This document shows, in pieces, positions 33,887-46,400 of a DNA stretch of 64,000 nt; the first letter of the stretch is position 1, and each line of letters opens with the position of its first letter. A program made the translations under genes and the position numbers. This DNA is from Echinococcus granulosus (Eukaryota > Platyhelminthes > Cestoda > Cyclophyllidea > Taeniidae): positions 1,060,127-1,124,126 of the forward strand of contig NW_020170396.1 in the NCBI RefSeq assembly GCF_000524195.1, in the 5' to 3' direction. The notes under the pieces were generated by a model. The model worked only from the letters and a program-made list of their open reading frames with translations. It did no database searches and was not told the DNA's origin.

Positions 33887-34420
33887 TCATTGTTGGCCAA
33901 TTTGGTCAGTGCTGGTGCTAGCCACAGGCTCCATTGCTGCCGTCGAGGACTCTTTCCTTAGGGCACCACCCCTGCCGTAGCACGCCGCCTTCCTCAGAGC
34001 TAGTTTGAGCGCCGTTCCGCTGCTATAACGTCGCCTTTTGGCTTGCGACTCGATGTGCTGGTTGGATGCAAAGCGGTGTTTTGGAGAGCGGATGAGGCTG
34101 AGGCGGGACTGTGTGGTGATGCGACGGTGATAACTGCAGTCGTGGCTATGCCGATCGGTTTCTTCCTCCGATTTCTCATCCTCATCTTCCTCTGCCTCAT
34201 TGATATCCACCTTGTTCTCGTTGAGGGCTGTGGAGGAGCGGTCGCGCAGCTTCCGCTGGTAGAGCCGACTGCGGAAGGTGCGCGACCAAGCGGAGAAGTT
34301 CTCTCCTTGGCTCTGGCCTCCACTCTTTCCAGAGGCGTTACTCTCTGTTTCGGAAGTCTTGTTGGAGATGTTGGGGTATCGAAAGGATGAGGAACCAAAG
34401 CCGTTGACGTTTTTTTCAGC
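33887..34420 (-). CDS. HCN last exon: charged C-terminal tail
   Basis: The acceptor (CTCATAG) at 34421-34422 joins in phase 0 to the CNBD exon ending at 37146, and the frame stays open for 177 codons to the stop at 33887-33889. The tail is Ser/Arg-rich, with an acidic run ([15 protein letters not shown]) and a basic patch ([10 protein letters not shown]). HCN tails are poorly conserved, so assignment rests on phase, strand and position rather than similarity. Confidence 0.65.
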   Translation of the reverse strand, partial: AEKNVNGFGSSSFRYPNISNKTSETESNASGKSGGQSQGENFSAWSRTFRSRLYQRKLRDRSSTALNENKVDINEAEEDEDEKSEEETDRHSHDCSYHRRITTQSRLSLIRSPKHRFASNQHIESQAKRRRYSSGTALKLALRKAACYGRGGALRKESSTAAMEPVASTSTDQIGQQ

Positions 34421-37400
34421 CTATGAGAAGACAGAGCTCTCGTGTAGTCAGTGTTTTCGATCGCATATTATTTATCTCTGGTACGCACTAGATTAATACC
34501 TTCAGCACCTACAATATATCGACTAAACTGTATGAGGCCATTCATTTAAGGAATGTTTGATTAAAACTACGATGTGAGGCTTCGGTAAATTGATATTTTG
34601 TCATATCCTACATTCATCAAGATACCAAAAGTGTCCCGCCAGGTCTTCAGTCAACACTGCCAAAGTACTATTACGAAAGCATTACTGATCAACACGGCGA
34701 TGGTCCCAAAACCACAAAGTGACTTCAAAGATTCTGACCGAAATTCCAAACAGACTGCGATTATTGTTCAGGGCACAACCAGTAGATTGCTGACAAAGCT
34801 TGCGTAACTGCGTAAAGTCTTATTCGGCCTTAGAATCGGAATTGACATCTGGATAAGTCATCAGAGCCAGTTGTCCCTGCTGCACTCTGGAGAACCGGTA
34901 TTCCAGCATGGCACCGTCTCCACCAGTAGACCCTGCTCAGCTGATTGCCAAGGTGCGACTGATCCCGGTTGACCAGTCCTGTCTACCAAGGCGCGGAACA
35001 GATTGTTTGCAAGTTGACGCTGGAAAGCATCACTGCTGACTTTTCCTATGAGGTCGGGTGTTGATGACATTTTAAATCCCATAGAGACTTTCCTGCCCCA
35101 ATGTTCTAGAGGTTCCTATTAATTTCTTTTTACGCATTTATCCCGAGGATTTTCAACCTGCTTGGTCCATGTGGCTTGGAGATACTTTGAATGTCCTACC
35201 ATCCACTGCAAGGTCCAGACCAATCAAACGGATGTAAATAAGCAAGAATGGCATCCAGCACTCTAGCAGAGTAGGAGTGTGTGCACACTCCGTGCGTTGA
35301 GTGTACTCAGGTTGTCGGCGTTAAGAATCTCTGCTCTAAGGTCCTCCTTTTGTTAATTATTTCTAGGTTTGAGAGAAACCAGTCTGAGGTTACACAAACG
35401 CGATTGTGCCTATCGTTCCGGATCACAGAATGGCAGAAACCCTCAGTGATATATGTATGGCCAATTTCGAAAAGCTTACTGTATTAAAATGTCTTACTAC
35501 AGAATAGCTGATCATCCCAACATCGCATTTTACGGTGCTTGAAGTCATCTACGTAAATGGGTTCATTGACGAGCGACTTCATAATTACCCGCTTTTGCAT
35601 GCACCCTGCCATTACTGCCCGACGTCTTGAGTAACGGTGTCTGGGCTGAGCCGGCTCATGGCGACATGTACACGTAAGGGGACACACTTACTACCTACTA
35701 GTGCGCATACCTCCATCACGATAGTATGCCACTTTGTTCTGAGCCGCTAAAATCTGAAGTCCCAGCTCAGTCTGAGCTTGCTATGGGCTAAACAAATGCA
35801 TCTGAAACCCTGATGTTTGGTAGGGTCTTTTTGGCAATTAAAAGCGAAACCAAATCCGAAAAGACCAAAAGGCGTTATTTTCTCTTGCAATTAAATTAAT
35901 TACACATGTGATAATGGATGACTACAGAGTTTGGCTGTGACCACCAGTTCACTCCTCTCAGGCCATCATAACAAATGCTTTTTAGAAAAAAAATTGGGTT
36001 ATTAGCTAATCACGCCTTTTTTCCTCTTTGGCTACTTGATGCCTAAAATCAAGCTCACACCAAGATCACAAATTACCTTCATTTATGAATCAATTTATAT
36101 GGAGGCGGAAAACCATCACAGGTTCTAGTGCTACTTGAAAAAGAGAGACTAACCATCTGGCAATTAGATATTAGATATTTTTAATTTTAATGCTTTTGCC
36201 TAGAATTAGTAAGTAACAAACAAGAATGAGTGCAATCTATTAATATTTAACTCCCAAAAGCTGACTTGTTTAAATATGCACCATTTGGATGGTAAAGACA
36301 TGCCAGTGTACAGTTCAAGTGGACATACACGAAAAGAGAGCAGGTGAACAAGAACTTCTTTGTTGACATTGTTGGCGTTGACGAGTAAAATGTCATCGTT
36401 ATGGCTAGACAACCACCACAAAGACTCCGGGATTTTAAGGTTAAAATGATCGAGTGCTCTGTAATCTGTTGATTTCATGCTTGTCTGGTCTGAATCACAT
36501 AGGGGCGATCACGGGTGGTGCATTCTTGCTATTCCAGAGTATAAGGGAGCCGAAAGAAAGTCATTTCAAGTGATTTTATCTGACCTATCCACTGGGGCTA
36601 TCGTCAAACCAATGGGTTGGTTTCGTGACAAATGATCATGATTTCGCCAAATAGTAAACAAAATATTATCTAGCTTTGAAAAGTGTTTTACAGTGGGAAA
36701 AATTTAGCTCTACCTATGGCAGAAACGTTAGACCTGCAAACAATTGGGAGGGACAAAGGTGATATTTCTCAAAAAAACATAGTTGTTATTGTTATCACAA
36801 AACAAAGAAGTCGAAAGCATCAGTTGTTGGTTTATAACAGACCAAGAAGAAGAAGCGGTTCGCTCCAACTATAATCCTAAAATCCATAAAAGTCATCTAG
36901 AAGGTTTTTGTTGCTGTTGCGTCTTATCAATATGACCGTTATGTAAGGCAATCGGTGAATTTAATGTAGCACGCCATAGGAATTGACATTTGAAGCCACA
37001 CAGATCCTTTTTTAATGTAGAAGCAAGTGTTTACAAAGTTTTTAAGCTCTAATCATTAGAACACACGGCAAATATTTGGTAGGAAGAAGGCCTTGACCAA
37101 GAAATAATAGTTAGGCCGAGTGGTACTTGTCAAAGAGAGCTGTACCTGGCTCACGATCTCTTTCACTATCTCGAGATCCTCCTGAAGGTTCTTCCGGTGA
37201 ATGACTTGCAACGGATCCCTTCCAAGCTGGTGCAACCGCTCTGCGGCAACTGACTCCAGGGTGCGCCGCATGAAGGGGTAGTTCTGTAGAACATCCTGGA
37301 AGCTGGCTCTGTCCAGAGCGTAGAGGTTGCAGTACGTTTCTGCGCGCACACTAGCTACGCGCCGGGCATTTGTTAGGAGACAGATCTCTAGGAGACAAAT

Positions 37401-40400
37401 ACAGCAAGATTCAGTGACGACTGCAAAGTGATCAGGTGCACTTTCCAAAAATTAGTCCCATTTTCTTTGGGTAACGAGCCTCACCACTTTTTAGTTTAAG
37501 CTACTTGGTCAGTTTTAATGGTTCTACTGTGCAGCAAATAAAAATATCCGCAGAAATATATATTTAATAAGAAAATTTTGGTTACTCCATGCCGATTCTG
37601 TCAATCAGGTATTGAATTCCAAGAGAGTATTTTCGGCAGCAATCCATGATTTTATTTGCTAGACCATTAAGTTGTAATTATTCCATCTGAATCATAAAAT
37701 GTGAACAGATATGTGGCGCCGTTTTTGCGTGAAACCATGGTTATTTTAACCAAGGATGTTAACTTTAGTGCAGGTAAAGCATACTACTGGTAAATTTCAG
37801 TAATAAAATCTGTTGGAATGGTGATTTGACATGCAGAATTCATTGTTAAATTATGATAATACTGAACAATAAGGTGAGAATGTAGTGAGACTTCCCCGAG
37901 GACGAAAGAAGACATAACACTAGGGCGGAATATGTGTTACTGACGTACAGAAAAGCTTGGGGGTTACTGGCATGGCCCGAAGGCCAAGCTGACTACCGGC
38001 GATACAGTTACGGAGCCTTGAGTGACTCATTACCAGAATCAAAAGTTAAATAAATGTTTAAAGTACCATGGAAAACATTACAAAAGTGTAGACATTACAA
38101 ATAAATAACCCACATTCGATTAAATTGGCATATTGTACACACTAGTGAAATGATTTGATGCTTAAAATATCAGAAAAATTAAACGATATTTAATGAATTT
38201 TGTTGATTATCTAGAGCATAGGAGACAACTTGTTTGCCATGTAAGTACTGTAACAAATCATTCTGCTGCGCTTGGATACAACCGAGGGTTTTATTCAGAC
38301 CCCTTTATTTTAAATAGCTTTATCAAATGGTAATTCTCTAACGGATGACAAGTGACATTACTTATTCCTGTGTTTAACCTCCAAACTCAACCAATATTGT
38401 TTCTTTTAAAGGGAGTCTATTTGTTTTAAATGTCACTTTCTATATAAATGTAGCAGATGATACAAAATTGGTGCGAATCGTTGGGGAGAAATTTAATAGG
38501 TACAGAACACTTCTCCTACCATTTTATCTTTCAAAATAATCACCATTGCAAGCTCGCATATTTCCTCAACTGGATGACACGATCTAATTTTGCCTTCATG
38601 TACCGTCCGATTAGCAGAACCAAACAAACTGGCTCTGGCCACTTCAACTCCCGTCTCACTTTTACTTCTAGACTGCTTACATCTCATGTAACTGTCTGCT
38701 GACATGCAATGTTGATGAGACCTAATTGGAGACCTGCAATCAAGAGAATGCGTTAAATAAGGACGAGTATAAGGTAGTAGCTTGTTCTCTCTCTTCTCCC
38801 AACATTACTAAAGTGAAAATCTTTTCATGGATCAGGTTATTGGCAGTATGAGGCTCAAATTATCGTGTTGCCTTATGGTAATGAGCAGAAGACCTTGCTT
38901 CCACCCATTCACTTGTTTTGACTGTTTCTGTAGAGGACGTTGTTCCCACACACCTTCCACTTGTATCGAGCTGGATCGAGGAGACGGACGTCAGGCGCAA
39001 CTGTTTGCTCTTCTGCAAGTGGTCAACCACCGTTGAACATCCCGTCCGCGGTTCGACACGGGCACATACACACGCACAAAGCAAGTGAGGTTATTTGGAG
39101 ATGAAGTGGTGTGAGCCTTAGAAAGGAGGAATAGTGAGAGGAATTATCGGGGCTAATCACCATTGCTATGTACGTTTATGGTACACTCGGCAAATGGCGG
39201 TTCAATCATTGGATAAACAATCTAAAGCATACGGTGCGTTTTTACATGACGAATGAAGTGGTGGAAGAAGCAGAGGNNNNNNNNNNNNNNNNNNNNNNNN
39301 NNNNNNNNNNNNNNNNNNNNNNNNNNNNNNNNNNNNNNNNNNNNNNNNNNNNNNNNNNNNNNNNNNNNNNNNNNNNCAAGCTTCTAAAGATTACAACAAG
39401 TCAGGGGAGAGGACTCCATTCAAAAACACAAACTTTTTGGTTACCTGGTGTAGAACTATGTTTGTTAGAGGCATCCTCACCTCCATGCATGTTATAAATA
39501 CGCCTTGACCAACTTCGGTTGTAAATCTGATCAGCGAAATAACTGCTGGCTTCGCACATAATCGTATAGGGTAACAAAAGCCTGAAACAGCCATAAATAT
39601 CTCAGCCTAAGGGATAATGCGGTCTTTACATTATGCGTGTTCATCGCGCATGCATTAAGTAATGTGACTCTCTTGCCCCTAAACAGTACAAATGGACAGG
39701 CTTAATTCTTATTAAGCGACTTTAAAATAGGGCAGTCATGAGTAAATGGTGTATTTATTGTTCAGTAATAATGTTTCTATAACAGATAAGGGTCAAGAGG
39801 ATGCACACGGAGTACCGCAGTACACATTGAGTCGACAAATACTACCTTTCCGAAATTGACTGACGAAGTCAATTTAAAATAAATCTGCTATACTAAGCAA
39901 GTACAGTACAGTCCCACTGGTTTCTATGCTATTTTTTTAAAAATAAAAACCACTACCCTTACTGGGCATACGTATTTCAGGGAATCGAAAACTTCCTTAG
40001 GTTTAGCTTTTCATGTGAATAAGAATGATAATTTGCACTCCTATTTGGCTTAATGAATACAATTTTCCACAAAGTTATTTATGAACAGTCGTGACGTCAT
40101 CAGCGGATCTTATTTAAAAGGCAACATTGCAAAGAAAATGCAATAATATTTTATTTTGGGCAAAAGCGGAGCCACAGATGTGCTTTTGGGCCACGCCTTT
40201 TTTAACCGCATGTCTCGTAAGTCCGTGGAGAGCTGCATGGGCAGTCAGACATTCCGGCTGTTGCCAAAAGAATACCTAATCAAAATGGACTTAAAGTACG
40301 TGAGGAGTTAAAAAATAGCGGTTATAATTAGGCCGGACGGAAGGAAAACCACCTAATTAAAATGGAGATTCCTTCACGAAAACTATGTAAATCAGATAAG

Positions 40401-43400
40401 AGACAAGTGCTTACTAAAAAGCTAGACTATCGTAACTCCTACAACAAGATAATTTTTTAGTTTCCAACGTATTCGCATATCAAAATATCACGATGATTAA
40501 AAATGTTTTGAGCTTTATGAAGATATGGCCACACCGTATGGATATAATTTGCTCTTAAAATAATTATAGACCAGAAATTACAATTTCCTTGTAATCAACG
40601 TTTCCGTAGGTTGACTTCCAGACCAGTTAGTAAATGTGAAACTTTTCATTAGTAAAGTTGTTGCTTTACTTTAGGACTCGTGTCCTATCAATGATTGGGA
40701 AATCTCTACAGGGTCCCTACTTCTATTGACTGCTTTTATAAATGAAAAGGGCATTCAATGTATTCAAGAGAAAAATTAACCTGGTGTAGCCAAAACCAGC
40801 CAAGTCCTCCTGTTTAAAGTAATACACACCGCTTCCTATTACTCTTCCCGTCTCCTAGTTTGCAAGTCAACTGATATAAGGAAATCTTAAAATAACCTTT
40901 ACAAGTTCTTTATAAAAAGTGAAAAGTCTGTGCTTTTTGACCACCAATGCGTTATTTAAGTAGCTCTTAGCACTCCTCTTAACGAGCACATGACGCTTCC
41001 AGTAAAATTAGTTCCGAGGTCACTGTTTAACTAAAAACCATATTTTTAAAAGATTTTTATAGGACATCCAGCTCAAATCCCCAGTGCACCTCATTTTTTA
41101 GGGCGCAATAACCTCGCTAAACACCAAATTAGAGTCATGGTTTTCTGCGAGATGCAGAACATAAAAACATCCTCTTAGTAACCGTATTTACCTAAGAGAT
41201 GCCGCCCCAAAAATTCCTCTGTACAAAAGTAACTTAAATCAAAATTTAGAATGAAATTGTTAAAAAGAACACTTGTGAAAACTTCCGTACAAATTTATGC
41301 TGATCCTAGGAAGAGAAAGGACTGACTTTAGATTTCATTAGCTGACTGCCCATACGACCTAAACAACAAATTGAAATTCTGAACAAAGCCTGACCTCTAT
41401 TCTTAAAATTCAATTTATAAAGTGGATGAGTAGACTTTTGCATTGCCTAACTTTAAGTCTATTAAGGCTTCCAGAGGAATATTCAGTGATCCAGAACAAC
41501 TAAATTATTCAAAAGACAGCAAAGCCTCTGCGGTTGTTCTAAAATATCCATGCCACATTAGAGCGAATTTCTGAAATTGGGCCGCTGTATTTAAGCCCTA
41601 AATTTGTGCATCCAGACCTATTTCCTCGTTGCATTAGATGACTTCCATTTAATTTACATTCTAATTTTACTAAACTTGAGGAAATAAACCTTCCTTAGGG
41701 GAGTACATGTTAATCACAGGGCATCTTCATTACAAGCACAGACGGAAATTATGCCCATCAACTTGCGATGGTAAAACTGACAGATGTGCAGCCCTAATCA
41801 TCCACCAAGCTTGGTTTTTCCCATTTTAGATATTCCTTGCGTTCAAGAGATCATTTAACAATAGTCTCCGTTTGAATCACCCAAGCATGGCGAAAAATCG
41901 TTCTAGCGTTAATATCAAGTAATGTGGTTATTTCACCTTGGAGGCGAATAATCAAATTAGGCAAGAGGAAAACTCGACCGTCCATGAGTTTATTACTTTC
42001 ACACCATTCCGACACATTGCATTCCAGTTTCAATCATTGTGTAGTCTCTATGAGAGAAAATAAGCAGATTTCTTACATATTGCATATTTATTAATGTGGT
42101 GAAAGCATCATTAAAGTGCAAAAACCTTTGGAACTCAAAACACTTTCCTAAAGTGGTGGATGTGATAAGAACTTGCTAAGAGCGACAGGCACGGATTTCC
42201 AGTAGGCAGGCTAGTGCTTGTCATTTAGGCGCATAGAATAAACGTGGTACGTTCGACTGGCCAACGGTAAGGAAGCAGGTCTGCCATAACAGACAAGGCA
42301 GTCTCATAATGGGCCAAATTATTGCCGGGGTCGGAAAATGTCATTCACATCCTACGCTCGTGCTGATCATGCATACCAACGGAAGGGTTAAAATGGGTAT
42401 ACTCAGCTAAAAATATCATACCAATTGCTGCAACTTGCTTTTTTAAAAATTAGATATTTTCTAATGATTATTTGACGTTGCCCTCATTAAGTAACCGGGT
42501 AGTTACTATAAAAAAGAATTTTGAAATGTTTACAACTCTAGATTGACGGCAGATAAACTGAATTTAGAACAAAGTAGTTTGGAAGCACCAGGTTTTGACA
42601 TTTATGACTACTGACCGCTTTGACAACCACAATCCTAAACTGAAAGCTAGTTAAAGAACCATCTACACGTCTGAAAACAGAGTTTGTCAAGTTTGAGAAC
42701 ATTTGGCAATCTGTTACACGACTCAGCTCCTCTTTCTCCAATTGTCTCTATCTCTAAGATGGCAATACAAACGTTGCAGTTGTGATGATCCCAAAGTTCT
42801 GTCAGATTTGGTCTCACTTCAAGTAGGTAAATTAAGCCTGGCGTTGCCAATCTAAAACCGCAAAAATATTGCTAAATACACTTTTTACAGCTACCGGTGA
42901 AGCAAACATTTGCATTAAGGCTATACTTTGATAATCTCACCTCAATGTTTCGAACCGACTAAAGAGCACTAGGAGGGATCTGTCTAATTAATCATCTCCG
43001 ACCATGCCTCTGTTTCGCCTACGGCCCTTTGGATTGTTATTACCACCCCTCATTAACCTGTTTATTTCCTACACCAAATTTCGGCCCCTTTTCGCTATAC
43101 CACATCAAAAGCATTTTCCTAGGAGTAGAGTAACTCCGGTTAAAGCGCATTTTGCATGTAATTACCCGAGCGACTAGCAAGCTATTGAAGGCACCCTTTT
43201 ATAAGCCGCTTCTCAAATTTTACGGTTTTGGAGTATTTCACCGGAAGTATTGAAAAAATGTTTTTGTCGATTTCATAATGTGAGGAATTTCTGCCCTTTT
43301 CAAAGGTAGTTAGTGAATTCAAATTATCTGCAACGTAGCATATGATTGTATGTTGAAAAAAATTCCATTCACCTTGAATTTCAACAATCCACACATAAAA

Positions 43401-46400
43401 ATCCAAGTCATGAGTGAAGAAAATAAGAAGAATGTTACTCCGGGTATGTTAAAACTACATGTGACGAACCTGAAAGAAGCTTTCTGAACAGATTAAATAT
43501 CTGCTAAAGAAAATTCTTGACCGATTGTGACCAAAAACAAAGATATTTAAAGAAACCCAAAGTTCTGAGCTTTTAGTTTACTAAAACTCATTTGGTTCTC
43601 TAATGCAAAAAAGGTTTTGCTTGATGATGCCGAAAAAAACCACATTTATACCTTTCGGTTGCTAAAATACGCAAACGGTGCAAATTTACTCAAATTCGAG
43701 GTTCAGCGGTGTGCAATTGATGGCTTCGAGTCCTCAATCACGCTGCTGGCATCAACCCACTAAAAATGAGACCACTTTTAATGGATCGAAATACCTAAAT
43801 GGTGAACTTGAGGGTACAAAGACGGGCGGTATTTACAAGGGAATGCTTTCCCCACTTTTTTGGAATTAATTATATGACTACACACCGAACACTGCGGACT
43901 GACTTTCAGCACTCGAATTGTCCATGCAAACAGTGATGAAATCCCCGGAGAATAGAAATGCACAGAAAGCTAATTAACAGTTCTCAGAGGGAAAATGTGC
44001 GAAAATTTGCTGAGAGGACTAATCAACCGACTGCTTGCAAAGGTGGTGTATTTATTAAACTAGATTATTTTAGTGGAAAGGAAATAACCATCTCGAAGAA
44101 GTTAATCAGGAGTGCTACACTTTTTGTCTGGATATAAAAAACCCAATTAACTAAAAACTACATCAAATCAGAAGGGTTTAACACCTGCAACCTCTCCACT
44201 TGTACAAGCTGAGCTTGTTTAACAATGGATCCTCCCATTTTTTGCCCATATCTAAGGAATTCTTACTACTCCTTCAATTTTCATGGCGCTAGCTTTTAGA
44301 TGCAATTTCTCGCAAATCACCACACCCTCTTAAATGTGCCCCTTTTAGACGCCTAACGCGCTACCCATGAGTCGGAGCCAAACTTGCAAAAGCGGAATAT
44401 TTCTAGGGAGTCATTTTGAAGAGAACATTAAGTTTACTGCATCATGAAAGATTTCGGCATCAGTATAAGTCAAATTCTATGTAAATTGATAGGTAACTCA
44501 AAATAAGCCTTTATACTTTCGGTAACATTTCACAGGACCACACCAAACGCTTGGAGTCAGGAAGTTCCATTTTCAGCTGAGTTTTGCCCACCCCTAACAA
44601 CAAAAAATTACGATTCATTCGAATTAAGTGGCCAGTAATTTTGCAGGAACTGCGACGGTTACGCAATTGATGGAAATTGTGCTGCAATAACGCCTTTTCG
44701 GACGAAGTTATCGTTGTGGAAAATTTCAGCCTAGTAAATTTTGTGCCATTTAAGGTAAAATCCTTTTAGGTGAGACTCTTCTTGACGAGGACAAACATTT
44801 TTCAACCCATAAATATGCCAAAGCTATGAACTACTTCATCCGCTCTTAGGACGAATGTCGTGGTAAATGCAACTGCCGTCATAGTTTGATTGATGAAAAA
44901 CAGCCCGTAATGGCAAGAGAAACCCGCCCTCTTGAGCTGATGCACGAATATCGAAAGCGCCACGAATGGAAGTTAACTTCACGTTAACTACCAAGACTTG
45001 GAAAATGAAGGTGTGGAATAAATTATGTAGAAACTGTGGCAGATAAGAAGCCCTGGAAAGGAAATAGGTACCGTTGAAGGGTAATGAAAGTTTCTCGAGT
45101 AGTGGGATGATGATCAAAAACAGCAGCATGAGGCTTTCATTTGAAGGAGATAATTTTGGGTACTGCTGAGAGGAACGGTTAGTGTTACAAGAACGCAAGG
45201 GAAAGGTTTCTGCGTTTACATATTCTGATTTTGCTTAGTTTCGTTTTAAATTCTCACCCTTTAAGACCCTAAGATATAACAAAAAAGGGGGTTAAGATGT
45301 CAAATAAATTCAGCGCGGGACTTTTGGTTACTTAGGCTCCTAAACAGACACTTACACTCAAACTAAAGACGACTCATTGACATGGAAGATAGATGGACTA
45401 TCTTCAACGCCTACTTTAACTCAAAACTTGGGAGCTACCTTAGGTAAAATGCTAACCATGAATTGAATCACAGTTACATGTGATGTTCTTGGAAAAAAAA
45501 GTACCCTCCAATTTGCAGGCAATGGTAGAGCTCTCACAAATCAACATTATAATTGGGTAGGGAATGTTTACTTGATAGATGCTCTTGGTACGACGATGAA
45601 CAAATAAGATGAAAGGAATTGACAAAGTGAGCAACCTTCATAGAGAAAGCCAGTTTTTCTCAGATTTTCCTACTATAACGGCTGTCACTGAGCACTGCGT
45701 ATAGTTGTAAATAAAAGTGACACGTAATTCAAACATCCATTCACCTGCGAGTGTGTGCAGAGGATGATCCCCATTGTCTTTTTACCAGTCGAGGGGAAGG
45801 AAAACATTTGACTAGTACTATGCACAGCTTCTGGGACGTTCCAACCTGACATATATTTGACTCCGAAAAAAAACTGCGCATTTATCAAGTGACGCAAAAT
45901 TTTTAGTGGATACAATTACTCAAAATAATATCTCGGCATGCTTGAGGCATAACCTTTTACAAAGTGTTCATCACTTGTTCCCCCTTAGTTAGAATTAACA
46001 ACCAAGAGAGATTAACATAGTCAGTATACAGGAGAGGATTTGGTAGATAACACGGACGTAGGCGGATATGGATTTGTGAAGTGGTTTTTGGAAAAAGTCA
46101 CGTCATTTTTAATCAATCGCATATATACTACATCGCATGAAACTATTATTTGGGAGAAGTGACCGTATGCCTACGCAGACTGCAGCCCTCGAGCCGGTAA
46201 AAGGTAGTTGCAACGCATTGAGATATGCATAATTACTGAAGAAATGCAAGGCGAACATCAGGGTAGCCAATTTATGAAGCTAAATTAATAGGTTATTGCG
46301 GAGATTGCTGTTGATGATAAAGACATCTTGAGTCTGCCTGCAATAATGGCATTAACTTGATGCAAAAAAGGGAGTGTCTTGGCTCCACTTATGTCCAGCT

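Noticed and set aside
34043..34390. 115-codon plus-strand frame
   Set aside because: It is antisense to the HCN last exon; the minus strand joins in phase to the channel.
40081..40110. TGACGTCA palindrome (also near 26070) as a cAMP response element
   Set aside because: Isolated 8-mers in intronic DNA are expected by chance, with no supporting context.
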